Counted from the stretch's first letter, positions 1-8,736 are shown. The stretch is DNA of 64,000 nt from Litchfieldia sinesaloumensis (GCF_900156865.1 NZ_LT732529.1:3008508-3072507); one strand, 5' to 3'. A program made the numbers and translations. Notes: generated by a model from the sequence alone, not told the origin.

Positions 1-2485
1 TACCCATGTTAAGGTCAGTAACTGTAATCGTTACGTCACGGTCATCGTTATATCTACCGTCTTCTCCGATGTTTGTTACAACGATCTCTGGAGCAATTTT
101 ATCAATTGTGAACGTAACTTGTTTTAATGCTGATGTATTTCCTGCTTCATCAGTAGACTTTAATGTTGCAACATAAACACCATCATCAGTGAAGGTATGA
201 ACTGCTTCAGCAATTCGGTTCTTATGTTTTTTGAATTTGATATCTTCTGTTGGATAGTCGTTGCCATCCTTTGTAATGGTAAGGTCAATCTGGTCTAGGT
301 CAATATTCCAATCCTCAACCGTAAACTTGACCTCTTTATCATTCTTTGAATACTCATTATCACTTACGCCTGTGATATCAACCTCTGGATTAGAAGTATC
401 AATGATGAACGTAGTTGTTGACTCGGCCTTGTTTCCAGCTTTGTCAAAGTAGGCTACGTGAATTTCATAGACACCTTCTTGTTTGAAGCTATGTGTTTGG
501 TGAGCTTTGTCACCTTTATAAGTAGTTGTCTTGTCATCTTTTGTGACCGTTAAAATCGTACTACTGTCATCTTTGTTTGTGTCTTCTGCAACAACAGCCA
601 CATTCACTTGCTCGTTATATTTTTTGTTGTTTTCAACACCTTCAAATGAAACAGTTGGCTTTGTTTTATCAATTGTGAATGCCTTCGTGACTGTATCTGC
701 AGCATTCCCTAATTGGTCAGTCGAGTTTAACTCGAGTGTATATTTGCCTTCTGCACTAAACGTATAGCTTGCTTCACCTTTTGTACCGTCTTGCTCAAAC
801 GGAATTTCTTCCGTAAAGTCGGTATCATTATGCTTTACAATAAGCGTCGTTTGCGTCAAGTCGACCGTTAAATCTTCTACGGTAAAATGAACAGTTTGAT
901 CATCCGGATAAAATTTCCCATTTTCAACTCCATCGATGGAAACGACTGGGTTCTGTGTATCAATTGTAAAATTGAGCGCCGGAGAGACCGTTTCATTTCC
1001 AGCTTTGTCATAAACACGTAGTTCAACATTGTATACACCGTCTGATAGTGTACGTTCTTCAAGAGCTGCTTTTCCTCTAATGGTTTCAACTTCACCATTT
1101 TTCGTTAGCTTTAATACCGATTTCTCTTCATCGAGGTACGTATCTGTTGCAGATACGACCATTTCCTTGGACTCAGTGTATTTACCGCCGTTTGCTACTT
1201 CAGTGATTTCTAATGCTGGTGGTGTGTTGTCGACGATGATGTTTTCAATAGGGCCAAGTTTAACTTCCTTGGTTCTCCAATAATCCGTCACCACTGCACT
1301 TATTTCATAGGTTCCCTCTTCTGCAAGGGTATGGGTTGCCTTCTTTACAAAGAGTCCGTTTTCAATCAATTTAACAGTCTGTGGCTCGCCACCGTCTTTT
1401 TTATACGTGAGCTGTGCTGTTTTAATGGAAAGTGGATGCTTGATTTCAATCGTTACACCATCTTTATAATGGTCATTTTCTGTTTTATCTTTGATAGACA
1501 TTTCAGCTTCCCAACTAACGTTTGCAAACGAAATGGACTTGGTTTCACCCACATTTCCTGCTTTGTCAGTAGCCGTTACTGTTACTTCATATTCTCCAAC
1601 TTGATCAAATGATAGTGATGCCTCATTGTTCTCATTCCACTGTACAGAATCGATTCCTAACTTTGATCCATCTTTCATAACTAGGATATCAACACCGTCT
1701 TGTAAAAAATGCTCCTCATTCACTTTGATTCCAAGATTAATTGGTTTGTCATAGTACTTTCCATCTTCTGGACCAGAAAGTTCCACAACTGGTGCATTCA
1801 CATCTTTAGTTACATAGAATTCCGTATTCTTCGTTGGTGGTTCACTTACCCATGTATCACTTTTAAAATCAATATCGAATGTGATTTTACCGTCTTTGTT
1901 TAGGTCTGTAACAGATACCTTATAAAGACCCTTGAACACACCATCTACTGTGATTGGCGTTATTGTAGCTGTACCTGGACCCTCTTTAACTTTAACTTCA
2001 AAAGGATTTTCGCCTTCAGGGATTTCACCTTCTCCAGGAGGCGTTACTGGGTTCTCTATAGGTTCAGTTTCCACCGAGGGTTCTGTTGTCCCGGTTTCTT
2101 CTGTTCCTTCTGATTCTTCTTGTCCTGCAGTATCTTCTGTTTCTTGCGTTCCTTCAGTTTGTTCCGTTGTTGCAGTAGTCTTGGTTTCTTCCGGTTGCTC
2201 TGGCTCTTTTGGTGGCACTATTTTATCTAGATAATTTTGATAGTCTATTGATAAATCAACCTGAAACTCAAAATTAGTAGCATTTATGTACCATTCTTTT
2301 GAAAAGTCCTGACCAATTTCCCATTGGTTTTCCGGACCTTCTCCAATTTTCACAAACTGTTTCGACTCAACCTGCGAGGATACATTCAGGCTGAACAAAA
2401 CAACCGAGAGCACCAAAACAAACGCAATCGGCAACCAAAAGACCGATTTGTTTTTTCGGTAACTTCTTGAAATCATTCCTATCAC
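1..2485 (-). CDS. Membrane-anchored surface protein with Ig-like repeats (3' end outside window)
   Basis: Open reading frame of about 828 codons with no stop before the window edge, so the C-terminus is missing. It starts at a GTG that overlaps the stop of the upstream gene (GTGA), with AAGGAG nine bases before it. Residues about 10-35 form one hydrophobic segment after a basic start (signal anchor or uncleaved signal). A Glu/Thr/Pro-rich linker follows at about 75-140. Then come at least six repeats of about 90-100 residues plus a partial seventh, each beginning like D-T-x-x-P-x-V and ending like D-x-A-G-N followed by F-T-I-D, which is typical of bacterial Ig-like adhesin and stalk domains. 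It is the last visible gene of the type VII locus and is translationally coupled to 2482-3075. I infer an extended cell-surface component; EsaA/YueB homology is not visible. A sortase motif, if any, lies outside the window. Confidence 0.8.
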   Translation of the reverse strand, partial: MIGMISRSYRKNKSVFWLPIAFVLVLSVVLFSLNVSSQVESKQFVKIGEGPENQWEIGQDFSKEWYINATNFEFQVDLSIDYQNYLDKIVPPKEPEQPEETKTTATTEQTEGTQETEDTAGQEESEGTEETGTTEPSVETEPIENPVTPPGEGEIPEGENPFEVKVKEGPGTATITPITVDGVFKGLYKVSVTDLNKDGKITFDIDFKSDTWVSEPPTKNTEFYVTKDVNAPVVELSGPEDGKYYDKPINLGIKVNEEHFLQDGVDILVMKDGSKLGIDSVQWNENNEASLSFDQVGEYEVTVTATDKAGNVGETKSISFANVSWEAEMSIKDKTENDHYKDGVTIEIKHPLSIKTAQLTYKKDGGEPQTVKLIENGLFVKKATHTLAEEGTYEISAVVTDYWRTKEVKLGPIENIIVDNTPPALEITEVANGGKYTESKEMVVSATDTYLDEEKSVLKLTKNGEVETIRGKAALEERTLSDGVYNVELRVYDKAGNETVSPALNFTIDTQNPVVSIDGVENGKFYPDDQTVHFTVEDLTVDLTQTTLIVKHNDTDFTEEIPFEQDGTKGEASYTFSAEGKYTLELNSTDQLGNAADTVTKAFTIDKTKPTVSFEGVENNKKYNEQVNVAVVAEDTNKDDSSTILTVTKDDKTTTYKGDKAHQTHSFKQEGVYEIHVAYFDKAGNKAESTTTFIIDTSNPEVDITGVSDNEYSKNDKEVKFTVEDWNIDLDQIDLTITKDGNDYPTEDIKFKKHKNRIAEAVHTFTDDGVYVATLKSTDEAGNTSALKQVTFTIDKIAPEIVVTNIGEDGRYNDDRDVTITVTDLNMG

Positions 2486-3075
2486 TTTACTACGCTCCTT
2501 TGTTCGATCACTTTATTTGTATGGACAATCATGACATCGACTTCGATTTGAAAATCGGAATCTTCCTCAGCTTCATTGAGAATAGCGGCTGTTTCACCGT
2601 CGCCCTCTAGAAGAATCGATGTTTCGTCATCATCAACTAGCAATGTAGTCTCATCGTCATCCTGTAGCAGAGCCGTTTCCTCCGCTAACAGTGAGGTTTC
2701 TTCGAGAAGTGAGGTTTCCTCCAATAAGGAAGTCTCCTCCAACGAATTCTGTTCCACTAGCAAAGCCGTCGGTGCCATGTTCGTTTCATCTAGCATGGAG
2801 GTCTCTTCTTTAAACTCCTGGCTCATGAGGGCTGTATCTTCTACAGATGTCGCAACCGGATCCTCTTTCTTCCGGAGCTTGATTTCGCTCGTTGTTCGTT
2901 TTGTTTCCGCCGTTTCATGAGACATGCGGCCATTCTCTTTCTTTCTCCTGAAGCTTTTTCCCGTAATGTCTTCAAGTACCTGCGAGATTTGTAGCTTCAT
3001 ATAAACGATAATGGAGATAACAAGCGTAATGACCGCACCCGCTAATCCCCCATAAAACATAATCTGGTATTCCAA
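2482..3075 (-). CDS. Acidic single-pass membrane protein with repeated ETSLL/ETTLL motifs
   Basis: 197 residues from a TTG start with AAGGGGGG seven bases upstream. Residues about 5-27 form one transmembrane helix, followed by a basic stretch (SFRRKKE). From about residue 75 onward the protein is very acidic and carries repeated Thr/Ser motifs: ETSML, ETSLL several times in tandem (about 114-128), ETALL, DDETTLL and DDETSILL. Glu-Thr-Thr followed by hydrophobics resembles the phosphothreonine sites bound by FHA domains in GarA/OdhI-type proteins. The gene sits directly after the Ser/Thr kinase gene and close to FHA and PP2C genes, so I infer a phosphorylated docking protein of the secretion locus. 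I recognise no named family. The tail after the repeats (about 173-197) is not repetitive. Confidence 0.8.
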   Translation of the reverse strand: MEYQIMFYGGLAGAVITLVISIIVYMKLQISQVLEDITGKSFRRKKENGRMSHETAETKRTTSEIKLRKKEDPVATSVEDTALMSQEFKEETSMLDETNMAPTALLVEQNSLEETSLLEETSLLEETSLLAEETALLQDDDETTLLVDDDETSILLEGDGETAAILNEAEEDSDFQIEVDVMIVHTNKVIEQRSVVK

Positions 3076-3096
3076 TCGAGAGCCCCCCTTCTATGT

Positions 3097-3132
3097 AGGA
3101 CACTGGGACAGTGTACCTGTCCCTTCGTCCCA
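3097..3132. repeat. GGGACAGG/CCTGTCCC REP-like palindrome
   Basis: The core GGGACA, then GTGTACC, then TGTCCC forms a short hairpin, flanked by a second GGACA/GTCCC pair. Copies of the same type lie at 21925-21939, 27043-27110, 31602-31678 and 37161-37180, always between genes. Confidence 0.7.
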
Positions 3133-3133
3133 C

Positions 3134-5074
3134 CTATCTAATATTTAAGTTCCCCATGCGTCGTGATAGTTTTTTATAGGATTCGTTGTCACTTGCACCT
3201 TCGAGCTTACCGCCCTGGTCAAAGACTTCTTTTGCCTTGCTGTAGTTGCGTTGGTCCTCCTGTTTGCCTTGTTCAATATCTAGCAAGAGATTACCCAGTC
3301 TCACATAGGCATTCAGGCTGTTCGGGAACTCTTTAATAATCCTTTCAAATTGCTCAACCGCTTGAGAATGCTCACCCATCTCATGATAAATGACACCAAC
3401 ATTGACCATAACCTCTTCCTGGTTCGGCACATTCAAATCAAGAAGCTTGTTGTAGTGATCAATTGCCTGTTCAAAATCATCACGAGCCGCAACCTGATCC
3501 TCTGAATTAACACCTCTACTGTAAAAGGCTTGAGCGAGTTTTTGCTCGAATTCAATCTCGTATTTTAGCTGTAGCTGCTCATCAGGGGACAACCCGAGAA
3601 CCTCTTGTGCTTTCTGTACGACATTGATTGCTTTTGTATTAGCATCCGCAATCTGCCCTTTATACGAGATGTAAATATTCGCTAGTGAATTATAGTTATC
3701 TACCTTTTTAGGGTTGTTCGGCAGGTTATCATTGAACGCCTCAAAATCTAATAGATTCGTAGAGAACTGTTCATAATCAATGTTCATTCCGCCCAATGTT
3801 GCCGCAAGGGTAATATAGTAGCCCGCGTCTGGTATTTCTTTTTCATCAACCTGTTTAAAATACTTCAGTGCCACAGGGTAATCTCGTTTCCGGTCAAAAT
3901 ACGTCATCCCCAGTTTGAATAGGACTTCATTGTTCTTGTGGACGTTCCCGTACTTATCTTTCACATAGGCCTCAATTCTCGACAGCCCCGTGTCCACTTC
4001 ATTTCGATTAATATACACATCGAGTAGATTGATATAAGCCGATGCGCGTCCATTATCCACATCGATAGCTTTTTCCAGAAGCTTGATTGCTTCTGTATCA
4101 TTGCCCTCAATTAGCGAAATACTAGATTCATTAACGAGCCCCATATAATCCTGGAACTGCTCATTTTTCATCCCTTGGTAACCGAACACTGAAGTTGTTG
4201 TAAAACCTAGACAAAGAACGGCAGGAATTAAAAACAAGTACAATCGCTTCATCATTTTCTTCCGGTATCCTGCAGTGAGCTTGTTGATATTTTGCAAATC
4301 GTAAAGCAGCTCTTCACTCGTTTGGTACCGATTTTCTGGTTCAGCCTGGGTACATTTTAAAATGATGTGCTCGAGTCCCTCCGGTAAGGTTGGGTCCCAT
4401 TGCCTGATTGGCCTTACCTCATACGGTGGGTCAGCTAAACTTTTTCCTGTAATTAGCTGATATAACGTCAAGCCCAAGCTATAAATGTCCGTTCGGGCAT
4501 CCGTACGCTTACCAGAAAGTTGCTCGGGTGCAGCATAAGTCTTCGTTCCGAGATTCGTTGTATCTGTTAGACTCTCATCCTTAAATTCACGCGCAATCCC
4601 GAAATCAATCAGCTTGATCTTACCTTCAGGCGTCAGCATGATATTATCCGGCTTCATGTCACGGTAAATAATTGGATGCGGCTTTCTCGTATGTAAATAA
4701 TCGAGCACCTCAGCAAGCTGCTTTGCCCAGTTAATCACAAGCTTTGCTGAGATCACCTTTTCCCGCTTCAGCTTTTGCTTAAGTGATTCACCCTCGACAT
4801 AGTCCATTACCACATAGATGTCGCCTTCCGATTCAATGATGTCGTAAATTTTCGGAAGTGCACCATGATCGAGTTTTTTGAGCATATTCGCTTCGACAAC
4901 AAGGCTATTAATGAGAAGCTCATTATTGCTGTTGCCCCGCTTTCGGATATCCTTGACGACAAGGGACTTGTTGAGCCGGTTGTCCATCGCCAAATAGACA
5001 ATACTCATCCCACCGCGGCCGATTTCCTTCAATATTTCATATCTATCATCTATAAAACTTCCGATTTTAATCAA
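3134..5074 (-). CDS. Membrane Ser/Thr protein kinase with C-terminal TPR domain
   Basis: I chose the TTG at 5074 (646 aa) because GGAGG lies eight bases upstream; the longer frame starting at 5104 has no ribosome site. The Hanks-type kinase domain occupies about residues 8-265: Gly loop GRGGMS (about 19-24), Lys in LVVKD (41), catalytic loop YRDMKPDN (137-144, Tyr replacing the usual His), DFG (157-159), and a Thr-rich activation loop running into GTKTYAAPE (about 176-184). One transmembrane helix lies at about 277-298. The remaining 350 residues are TPR-like helical repeats predicted outside the cell. Most Bacillus PrkC-type kinases carry PASTA domains instead, so this one probably senses something other than muropeptides. 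It follows the PP2C gene and precedes the ETSLL-motif protein, its likely substrate. Confidence 0.93.
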   Translation of the reverse strand: MIKIGSFIDDRYEILKEIGRGGMSIVYLAMDNRLNKSLVVKDIRKRGNSNNELLINSLVVEANMLKKLDHGALPKIYDIIESEGDIYVVMDYVEGESLKQKLKREKVISAKLVINWAKQLAEVLDYLHTRKPHPIIYRDMKPDNIMLTPEGKIKLIDFGIAREFKDESLTDTTNLGTKTYAAPEQLSGKRTDARTDIYSLGLTLYQLITGKSLADPPYEVRPIRQWDPTLPEGLEHIILKCTQAEPENRYQTSEELLYDLQNINKLTAGYRKKMMKRLYLFLIPAVLCLGFTTTSVFGYQGMKNEQFQDYMGLVNESSISLIEGNDTEAIKLLEKAIDVDNGRASAYINLLDVYINRNEVDTGLSRIEAYVKDKYGNVHKNNEVLFKLGMTYFDRKRDYPVALKYFKQVDEKEIPDAGYYITLAATLGGMNIDYEQFSTNLLDFEAFNDNLPNNPKKVDNYNSLANIYISYKGQIADANTKAINVVQKAQEVLGLSPDEQLQLKYEIEFEQKLAQAFYSRGVNSEDQVAARDDFEQAIDHYNKLLDLNVPNQEEVMVNVGVIYHEMGEHSQAVEQFERIIKEFPNSLNAYVRLGNLLLDIEQGKQEDQRNYSKAKEVFDQGGKLEGASDNESYKKLSRRMGNLNIR

Positions 5075-5097
5075 AATTGATTCCTCCAAAATTGAAA

Positions 5098-5280
5098 AGC
5101 GCAAGGCGCCCGAAAGTGGAACATCGACTAACCTCTGCCACGTCCTGTGGCAAACGTCGATGTCAGCACGTCCTGTGCAAGTACAAGCACTAGATAAGCG
5201 CTGACAGAAGGTGCATTATACCTTCCGAAGCGATTAGCTTAGACTAGAGAGCCGATGGCGCCTGGAGCTAGACACCGAAA
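5098..5280. repeat. Long hyphenated palindromic intergenic repeat
   Basis: Outer arms GCGCAAGGCGCC and GATGGCGCCTGGAGCTAGAC enclose nested inverted segments, including CATCGAC/GTCGATG and AGAAGGTGCA...ACCTTC. The family is shared with 6118-6355 and, in opposite orientation, with 43190-43365. No ORF is evident. It fills the gap between the kinase and phosphatase genes. Confidence 0.75.
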
Positions 5281-5323
5281 TCCTTATTAGAAATCTATCT
5301 TATACGCCCCGAAGTTCCGCCCT

Positions 5324-6091
5324 TCACACTACATGCGCGAGAACGATTGAGATATTATCGACCTCTTTTCGTTCCTTCACTGCATCGACGAGTTTAATCG
5401 CCTTGTATTTCAATTGCTTTTCGTTCAAAAATTGGTTCGGACGAAGTTCCTCAAACAGCTCATCCTCCGTGATTTTATGGTAAAATCCATCGGTGCAGAG
5501 CAAGAACAAGGTACCAGGCTCAGTCTCACCGGTGTGGATGACAACATCAATATCCCTCGTTGCACCAACACATTGTAGGAGCACATTGCGACGTGGGTCT
5601 TTCAACGCTTGCTCCGGCGTAATATTACCGCGTGCCACCTCACGTGCCACCAATGTCTGATCCTCTGTCAATCTCGTTACCTGCTCCCGGATTTGATACG
5701 CACGGCTGTCACCAATATGAACAATGTAATAACGCGAATGAATGAAGAGTAGCGCCGTTACCGTTGTACCAATTTGAGATTCCGTTTCATCACCGTACTC
5801 AAGGATTTTTTCATTTTGTTGTGTTACACACGTTTCCAATGCTGTACGGATTGCATCGTCCTGTTGTTCTGAATGAAGCAGATCTGGTAGGTCTTCCTCA
5901 AACCACTCGGATAGCCCTCGGACGACCGTTGCACTCGCCAGTTCACCCTGGTCGAGCCCACCCATTCCGTCGCAGACTACAAACAGCCCGACATACCCAT
6001 TAGGCGTTTTTGCCGTTTTAACAAGCACAGCATCCTGATTCGTTTTCTTCTTAATCCCGACATCCGTATGGTATGCATGAATAAATGCCAT
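5324..6091 (-). CDS. PP2C-family Ser/Thr protein phosphatase
   Basis: 255 residues from the ATG at 6091, which has AGAGGTG six bases upstream; an in-frame extension to 6265 runs through repeat DNA and lacks homology. The N-terminal H-T-D-x-G at about residues 7-11 and NQDA (about 17-20) are the PP2C motif 1 region. VVCDGMGG (about 37-44) supplies the metal-binding Asp and Gly. GDSRAY and LCTDGF are present, and D-N-I-S near the C-terminus gives the last metal-binding Asp. The usual length for stand-alone bacterial PP2C (about 240-260 aa) fits. With the adjacent kinase it forms a PrkC/PrpC-type on/off pair, here embedded in a type VII locus rather than beside the ribosome-biogenesis genes where the housekeeping pair sits. 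It probably removes phosphate from Thr residues in the FHA and ETSLL proteins (inference). Confidence 0.94.
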   Translation of the reverse strand: MAFIHAYHTDVGIKKKTNQDAVLVKTAKTPNGYVGLFVVCDGMGGLDQGELASATVVRGLSEWFEEDLPDLLHSEQQDDAIRTALETCVTQQNEKILEYGDETESQIGTTVTALLFIHSRYYIVHIGDSRAYQIREQVTRLTEDQTLVAREVARGNITPEQALKDPRRNVLLQCVGATRDIDVVIHTGETEPGTLFLLCTDGFYHKITEDELFEELRPNQFLNEKQLKYKAIKLVDAVKERKEVDNISIVLAHVV

Positions 6092-6117
6092 ATTTTTCAC
6101 CTCTGGTAGAAATGCGT

Positions 6118-6355
6118 TAGGCGCCTGCTCATCGGCGACAAGTATAAGACGAGACCAGACAGAAGGTGTATTTACCTTCCGAATGGATTGGCTTAGACCA
6201 AAGAGCCGATGGCGCCTGAAGCTGGACAAATAGAAAAGCGCAAGCGCCTTGGTCAGCCCCGACAAGCATAAGACGAGACCTGACAGAAGGTGTATTTTAC
6301 CTTCCGAAGGGATTGGCTTATGACCTCGAGGGGCTAGGCGCTGAAGCTGGACAAA
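6118..6355. repeat. Two adjacent copies of the long palindromic repeat
   Basis: Two direct copies at about 6118-6235 and 6236-6355. Each contains GACAGAAGGTGTATTT, then ACCTTCCGAA, then ATTGGCTTA, and ends GAAGCTGGACAAAT. In the second copy the outer arms CAGCCCC...GGGGCTAGGCGC and inner arms CATAAG...CTTATG can form a long branched hairpin. Same family as 5098-5280 and 43190-43365. Confidence 0.75.
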
Positions 6356-7609
6356 TTAGAAAAGACGGAAGACAAATTCCTCATTCGCTAGCTTGATTTT
6401 GTCCTCATGTTTGATTTTCACCTTATTTTTGGGGACGAGTTTGATGCCATTTACATAGCTACCGTTTCGGGATTCTTGATCGACGATAAAATACTCCCCG
6501 TTTTCAGTAATCAACTCAGCATGTACGCGCCCAACTACTTTGTTTTTAGATGTGTAATCGGTTTGCTGTGGATCACGGCCAATTTTGAATACTTGCTTTG
6601 TCACCATAATTTTTTCTTTAGAAGTTGTAAGCAAGAATGGCTGATTCTGGAATCGTGTACCCACACCAAGGGCAGTTGTTCCTTCTTCCTCTTCCGGTTC
6701 CCTGTAGGCAGTTAGGACTGTTGTGCCCTCTTCTTCTTCTGGCTCATCCGTGTCAAATGAAATAGGACTTCCCACGTTTGGTTTGATGTTAATCGAAGTG
6801 CCTCCTGGTAGGAGAGGATTTCCATCACCAAGCTCAGTACGAGTGATTCGCTTATACTGAACCTCTTCTTCGATTTCAAGTTTTTGGTTCGTCTTTTTAT
6901 CTACCTTTTTACTGCTGTATTCTGAAGTAATGATCCCGTTTTCCTCAGATGCCTTGACCTCAGTACCAGGGCTATAGTAGTTCGGTGTTTGTGGTTCCTC
7001 ATCTTGGATAGGTACCTTCGCAAAGTCTTGAGGCGAAGCCGGCTTGTTCCACAACAACTCATGCAGCTTTTTTTGAAGCGCATATAAATTGATTTCCTCT
7101 GATGTTGCGAAATAATTATGTAGTCTTACAAAAAACGCCAGGTCATCATTTTCATCGTAGGAATGGGAGTGTAAGAAACGTGTGAAAAATTCCCGGATTG
7201 ATACCTTTTCAAAAATATTATTTTTTATGGGCATATACAGTAGAATTAATCTGTTTGAAAAATTATCAATGAAGATGTAGTTCTCATCAAAAACAAAGTT
7301 GTTCACATTTAACCCAAAGCGTTCCGACTCAATCAATGTTTCAACGATATTTGTAAAAAAATGATGGAGTTGTTCTTTAGTGAGTTGGCTTGATGTCTGC
7401 TGGGCTAGGGTTACTTCGGAAACAAGATCATAGCGAAAGTATGCCTCATCTTCCTTGTTAATTACGACACACGGTAAAAGCCCTGGAACCTTGCTGTTTT
7501 TTAGCTTATCAGCCTCTGTAAAATCAACCCGAAGCTCAGGTGGAACCTTATAAAAAATGAATTTCGAAACACCATAGTTCTCAATATGTAAATCAACATG
7601 TTTTATCAT
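6356..7609 (-). CDS. DUF6382 / FHA-domain protein of the type VII locus
   Basis: 417 residues from the ATG at 7609, with GGGAG nine bases upstream; the in-frame ATG at 7672 has no ribosome site. The N-terminal 180 residues match my memory of DUF6382, and the pattern FDENYIFID...RLILLYMPI looks like a degenerate kinase-like fold similar to that in EssB/YukC (inference). A linker holds two EEEEGTT(V/A)L segments that resemble phosphothreonine sites. The last 95 residues are an FHA domain with the core K-I-G-R-D, the G-R-V-H-A phospho-binding Arg/His, and S-R-N-G-S-Y-V-N-G. No membrane helix is seen. It probably connects the kinase/phosphatase pair with the secretion machine by pThr binding, perhaps to its own linker as in GarA. 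Confidence 0.85.
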   Translation of the reverse strand: MIKHVDLHIENYGVSKFIFYKVPPELRVDFTEADKLKNSKVPGLLPCVVINKEDEAYFRYDLVSEVTLAQQTSSQLTKEQLHHFFTNIVETLIESERFGLNVNNFVFDENYIFIDNFSNRLILLYMPIKNNIFEKVSIREFFTRFLHSHSYDENDDLAFFVRLHNYFATSEEINLYALQKKLHELLWNKPASPQDFAKVPIQDEEPQTPNYYSPGTEVKASEENGIITSEYSSKKVDKKTNQKLEIEEEVQYKRITRTELGDGNPLLPGGTSINIKPNVGSPISFDTDEPEEEEGTTVLTAYREPEEEEGTTALGVGTRFQNQPFLLTTSKEKIMVTKQVFKIGRDPQQTDYTSKNKVVGRVHAELITENGEYFIVDQESRNGSYVNGIKLVPKNKVKIKHEDKIKLANEEFVFRLF

Positions 7610-7675
7610 TTTCTTGCACTCCCATACGTATTGAAGATGAGGACAACCGGCGAGGCCAATTGCCCTCCTCATGGA

Positions 7676-7978
7676 TTATTTAAATGCGCTAGCGTTGTTG
7701 TTGATTGCAGTTTCTGCAGCGTTGTAGTTAGTAACTGTGTTATCTAGGAATTTCGCATAGCTATCAATAACTTGACGATACTCCTCAAAACGTGGAGCCA
7801 AAGCATTGAAGTTACCGCGAATTGTATTAGAAGCATCAGAGTTCCATGTAGCAGCTAAGCCATTCATTTCCTTCTTGATGTCTTCTAGTGCAGTCGAAAG
7901 CTGTTGGTTAAGGTTACGGATTTGCCCGGCGGTTTTACTAACCTCACCAAGGGAAATCTTGATTCCATCAACTGACAT
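7676..7978 (-). CDS. WXG100-family secreted protein (EsxB-like)
   Basis: 100 residues, the standard WXG100 length, from an ATG with AAGGAGGTG upstream. It is predicted all-helical with the central turn TWNSDAS replacing canonical W-x-G (Trp kept, Gly replaced by Ser). A C-terminal Y-N-A-A-E matches the Y-x-x-x-D/E secretion signal of type VII substrates. It is the downstream member of a tandem pair with 8018-8320, so the two may form a heterodimer. The very strong ribosome site fits an abundant exported protein. Confidence 0.93.
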   Translation of the reverse strand: MSVDGIKISLGEVSKTAGQIRNLNQQLSTALEDIKKEMNGLAATWNSDASNTIRGNFNALAPRFEEYRQVIDSYAKFLDNTVTNYNAAETAINNNASAFK

Positions 7979-8017
7979 AGTGACACCTCCTTTTTAGTAG
8001 TTTGGTAGGTAAAGAGA

Positions 8018-8320
8018 TTAGTTAGTTAAGCGACGTGCTTGGTTCACTACCTCGTTTTGTGTTTCACGGTATGTCTTTGAGCTCAATTTTAAGAACTCAG
8101 AGTATTGTCTCATCAAGTTCGTCATTTTTTGGAAGTCATCCATGAAGCCCTTGATTTGATTTACATATGCCATATTATCAGTACCTTGCCAAGCTGCTCC
8201 CATACCTTCAACCTCTGTGTAAAGAGCCTTGTAAAGTCTCTCGTAATCAGCAGATTGTTGGTCAATACGAGTAGCTGCAGTTTCTAATTTCGCTGGATCA
8301 ACTGTAATTGAACGTGCCAT
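8018..8320 (-). CDS. WXG100-family secreted protein (EsxA/YukE-like)
   Basis: 100 residues with the canonical W-Q-G turn in GAAWQGTDN at about residues 42-50, between two amphipathic helices. The start ATG has AAAGGAGGTG upstream. WXG100 proteins are small dimeric substrates of EssC-type ATPases, and this is the closest match in the window to YukE/EsxA. It is followed by a second WXG100 gene, and the YukD and EssC genes lie several kilobases upstream rather than directly downstream as in the B. subtilis yuk operon. Confidence 0.95.
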   Translation of the reverse strand: MARSITVDPAKLETAATRIDQQSADYERLYKALYTEVEGMGAAWQGTDNMAYVNQIKGFMDDFQKMTNLMRQYSEFLKLSSKTYRETQNEVVNQARRLTN

Positions 8321-8359
8321 TTGTTTTCACCTCCTTTAAATGAAATATGTATCAGTTAA

Positions 8360-8375
8360 CTCGGCTCCGGCCGAG
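8360..8375 (-). other. Short GC-rich hairpin in the WXG100 mRNA leader
   Basis: CTCGGC-TCCG-GCCGAG is a perfect six-pair stem with a tetraloop, 40 bases upstream of the 8320 ATG. No T-run follows it, so it is not a classical terminator. It may mark mRNA processing or 5' stabilisation of the transcript of the two abundant WXG100 proteins. Confidence 0.45.
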
Positions 8376-8420
8376 AGAACTTATAAATGTAATAGTGTGC
8401 TAGCCTACTAGCTTTAAAAG

Positions 8421-8612
8421 TTAAATTCTTCTCAGGTCATAGCTAACTCTTCGATATTTATCAGCTGCATTCTGCAGACTAGATGCACTTTTCGTAGAGC
8501 CAATTCCCTTGAACTCTCGATTGAGGCCATTTGAGATCTCATCGAGTTCCTTCGAGATGGCATTTATTTCAAAGATGATGCTATTGATTTTGTGTCGAAC
8601 ATGAGGCTTCAT
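8421..8612 (-). CDS. Small helical WXG100-like partner protein
   Basis: 63 residues from an ATG preceded by a near-consensus AAGGAGGT, so it is very probably translated. It is predicted to be two helices separated by the turn FKGIGSTK at about residues 34-41, where WXG100 proteins carry W-x-G. The second helix ends YRRVSYDLRRI. It lies between the lipase/lipoprotein module and the WXG100 pair. Small helical proteins of this kind act as targeting partners for LXG or TslA-type type VII toxins, so I infer a Lap/TlaA-like escort for the lipase protein. No named family is recognised with certainty. Confidence 0.75.
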   Translation of the reverse strand: MKPHVRHKINSIIFEINAISKELDEISNGLNREFKGIGSTKSASSLQNAADKYRRVSYDLRRI

Positions 8613-8736
8613 TTGGTTACCTCCTTGTGATCTGTTATTAAAGCTGTTTTCGTAATCTTTGTTGTTTAATTCCGTTGATTTACTCTTCAGGCGGACTCCC
8701 TTGCCTTGCCCACAAGCTTTTTAAGAGACATCCCAA

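Noticed and set aside
8018..8320. Classical yuk operon order with yukE directly before yukD
   Set aside because: The WXG100 pair is downstream of essC and separated from it by the lipase module, so the order differs from B. subtilis.
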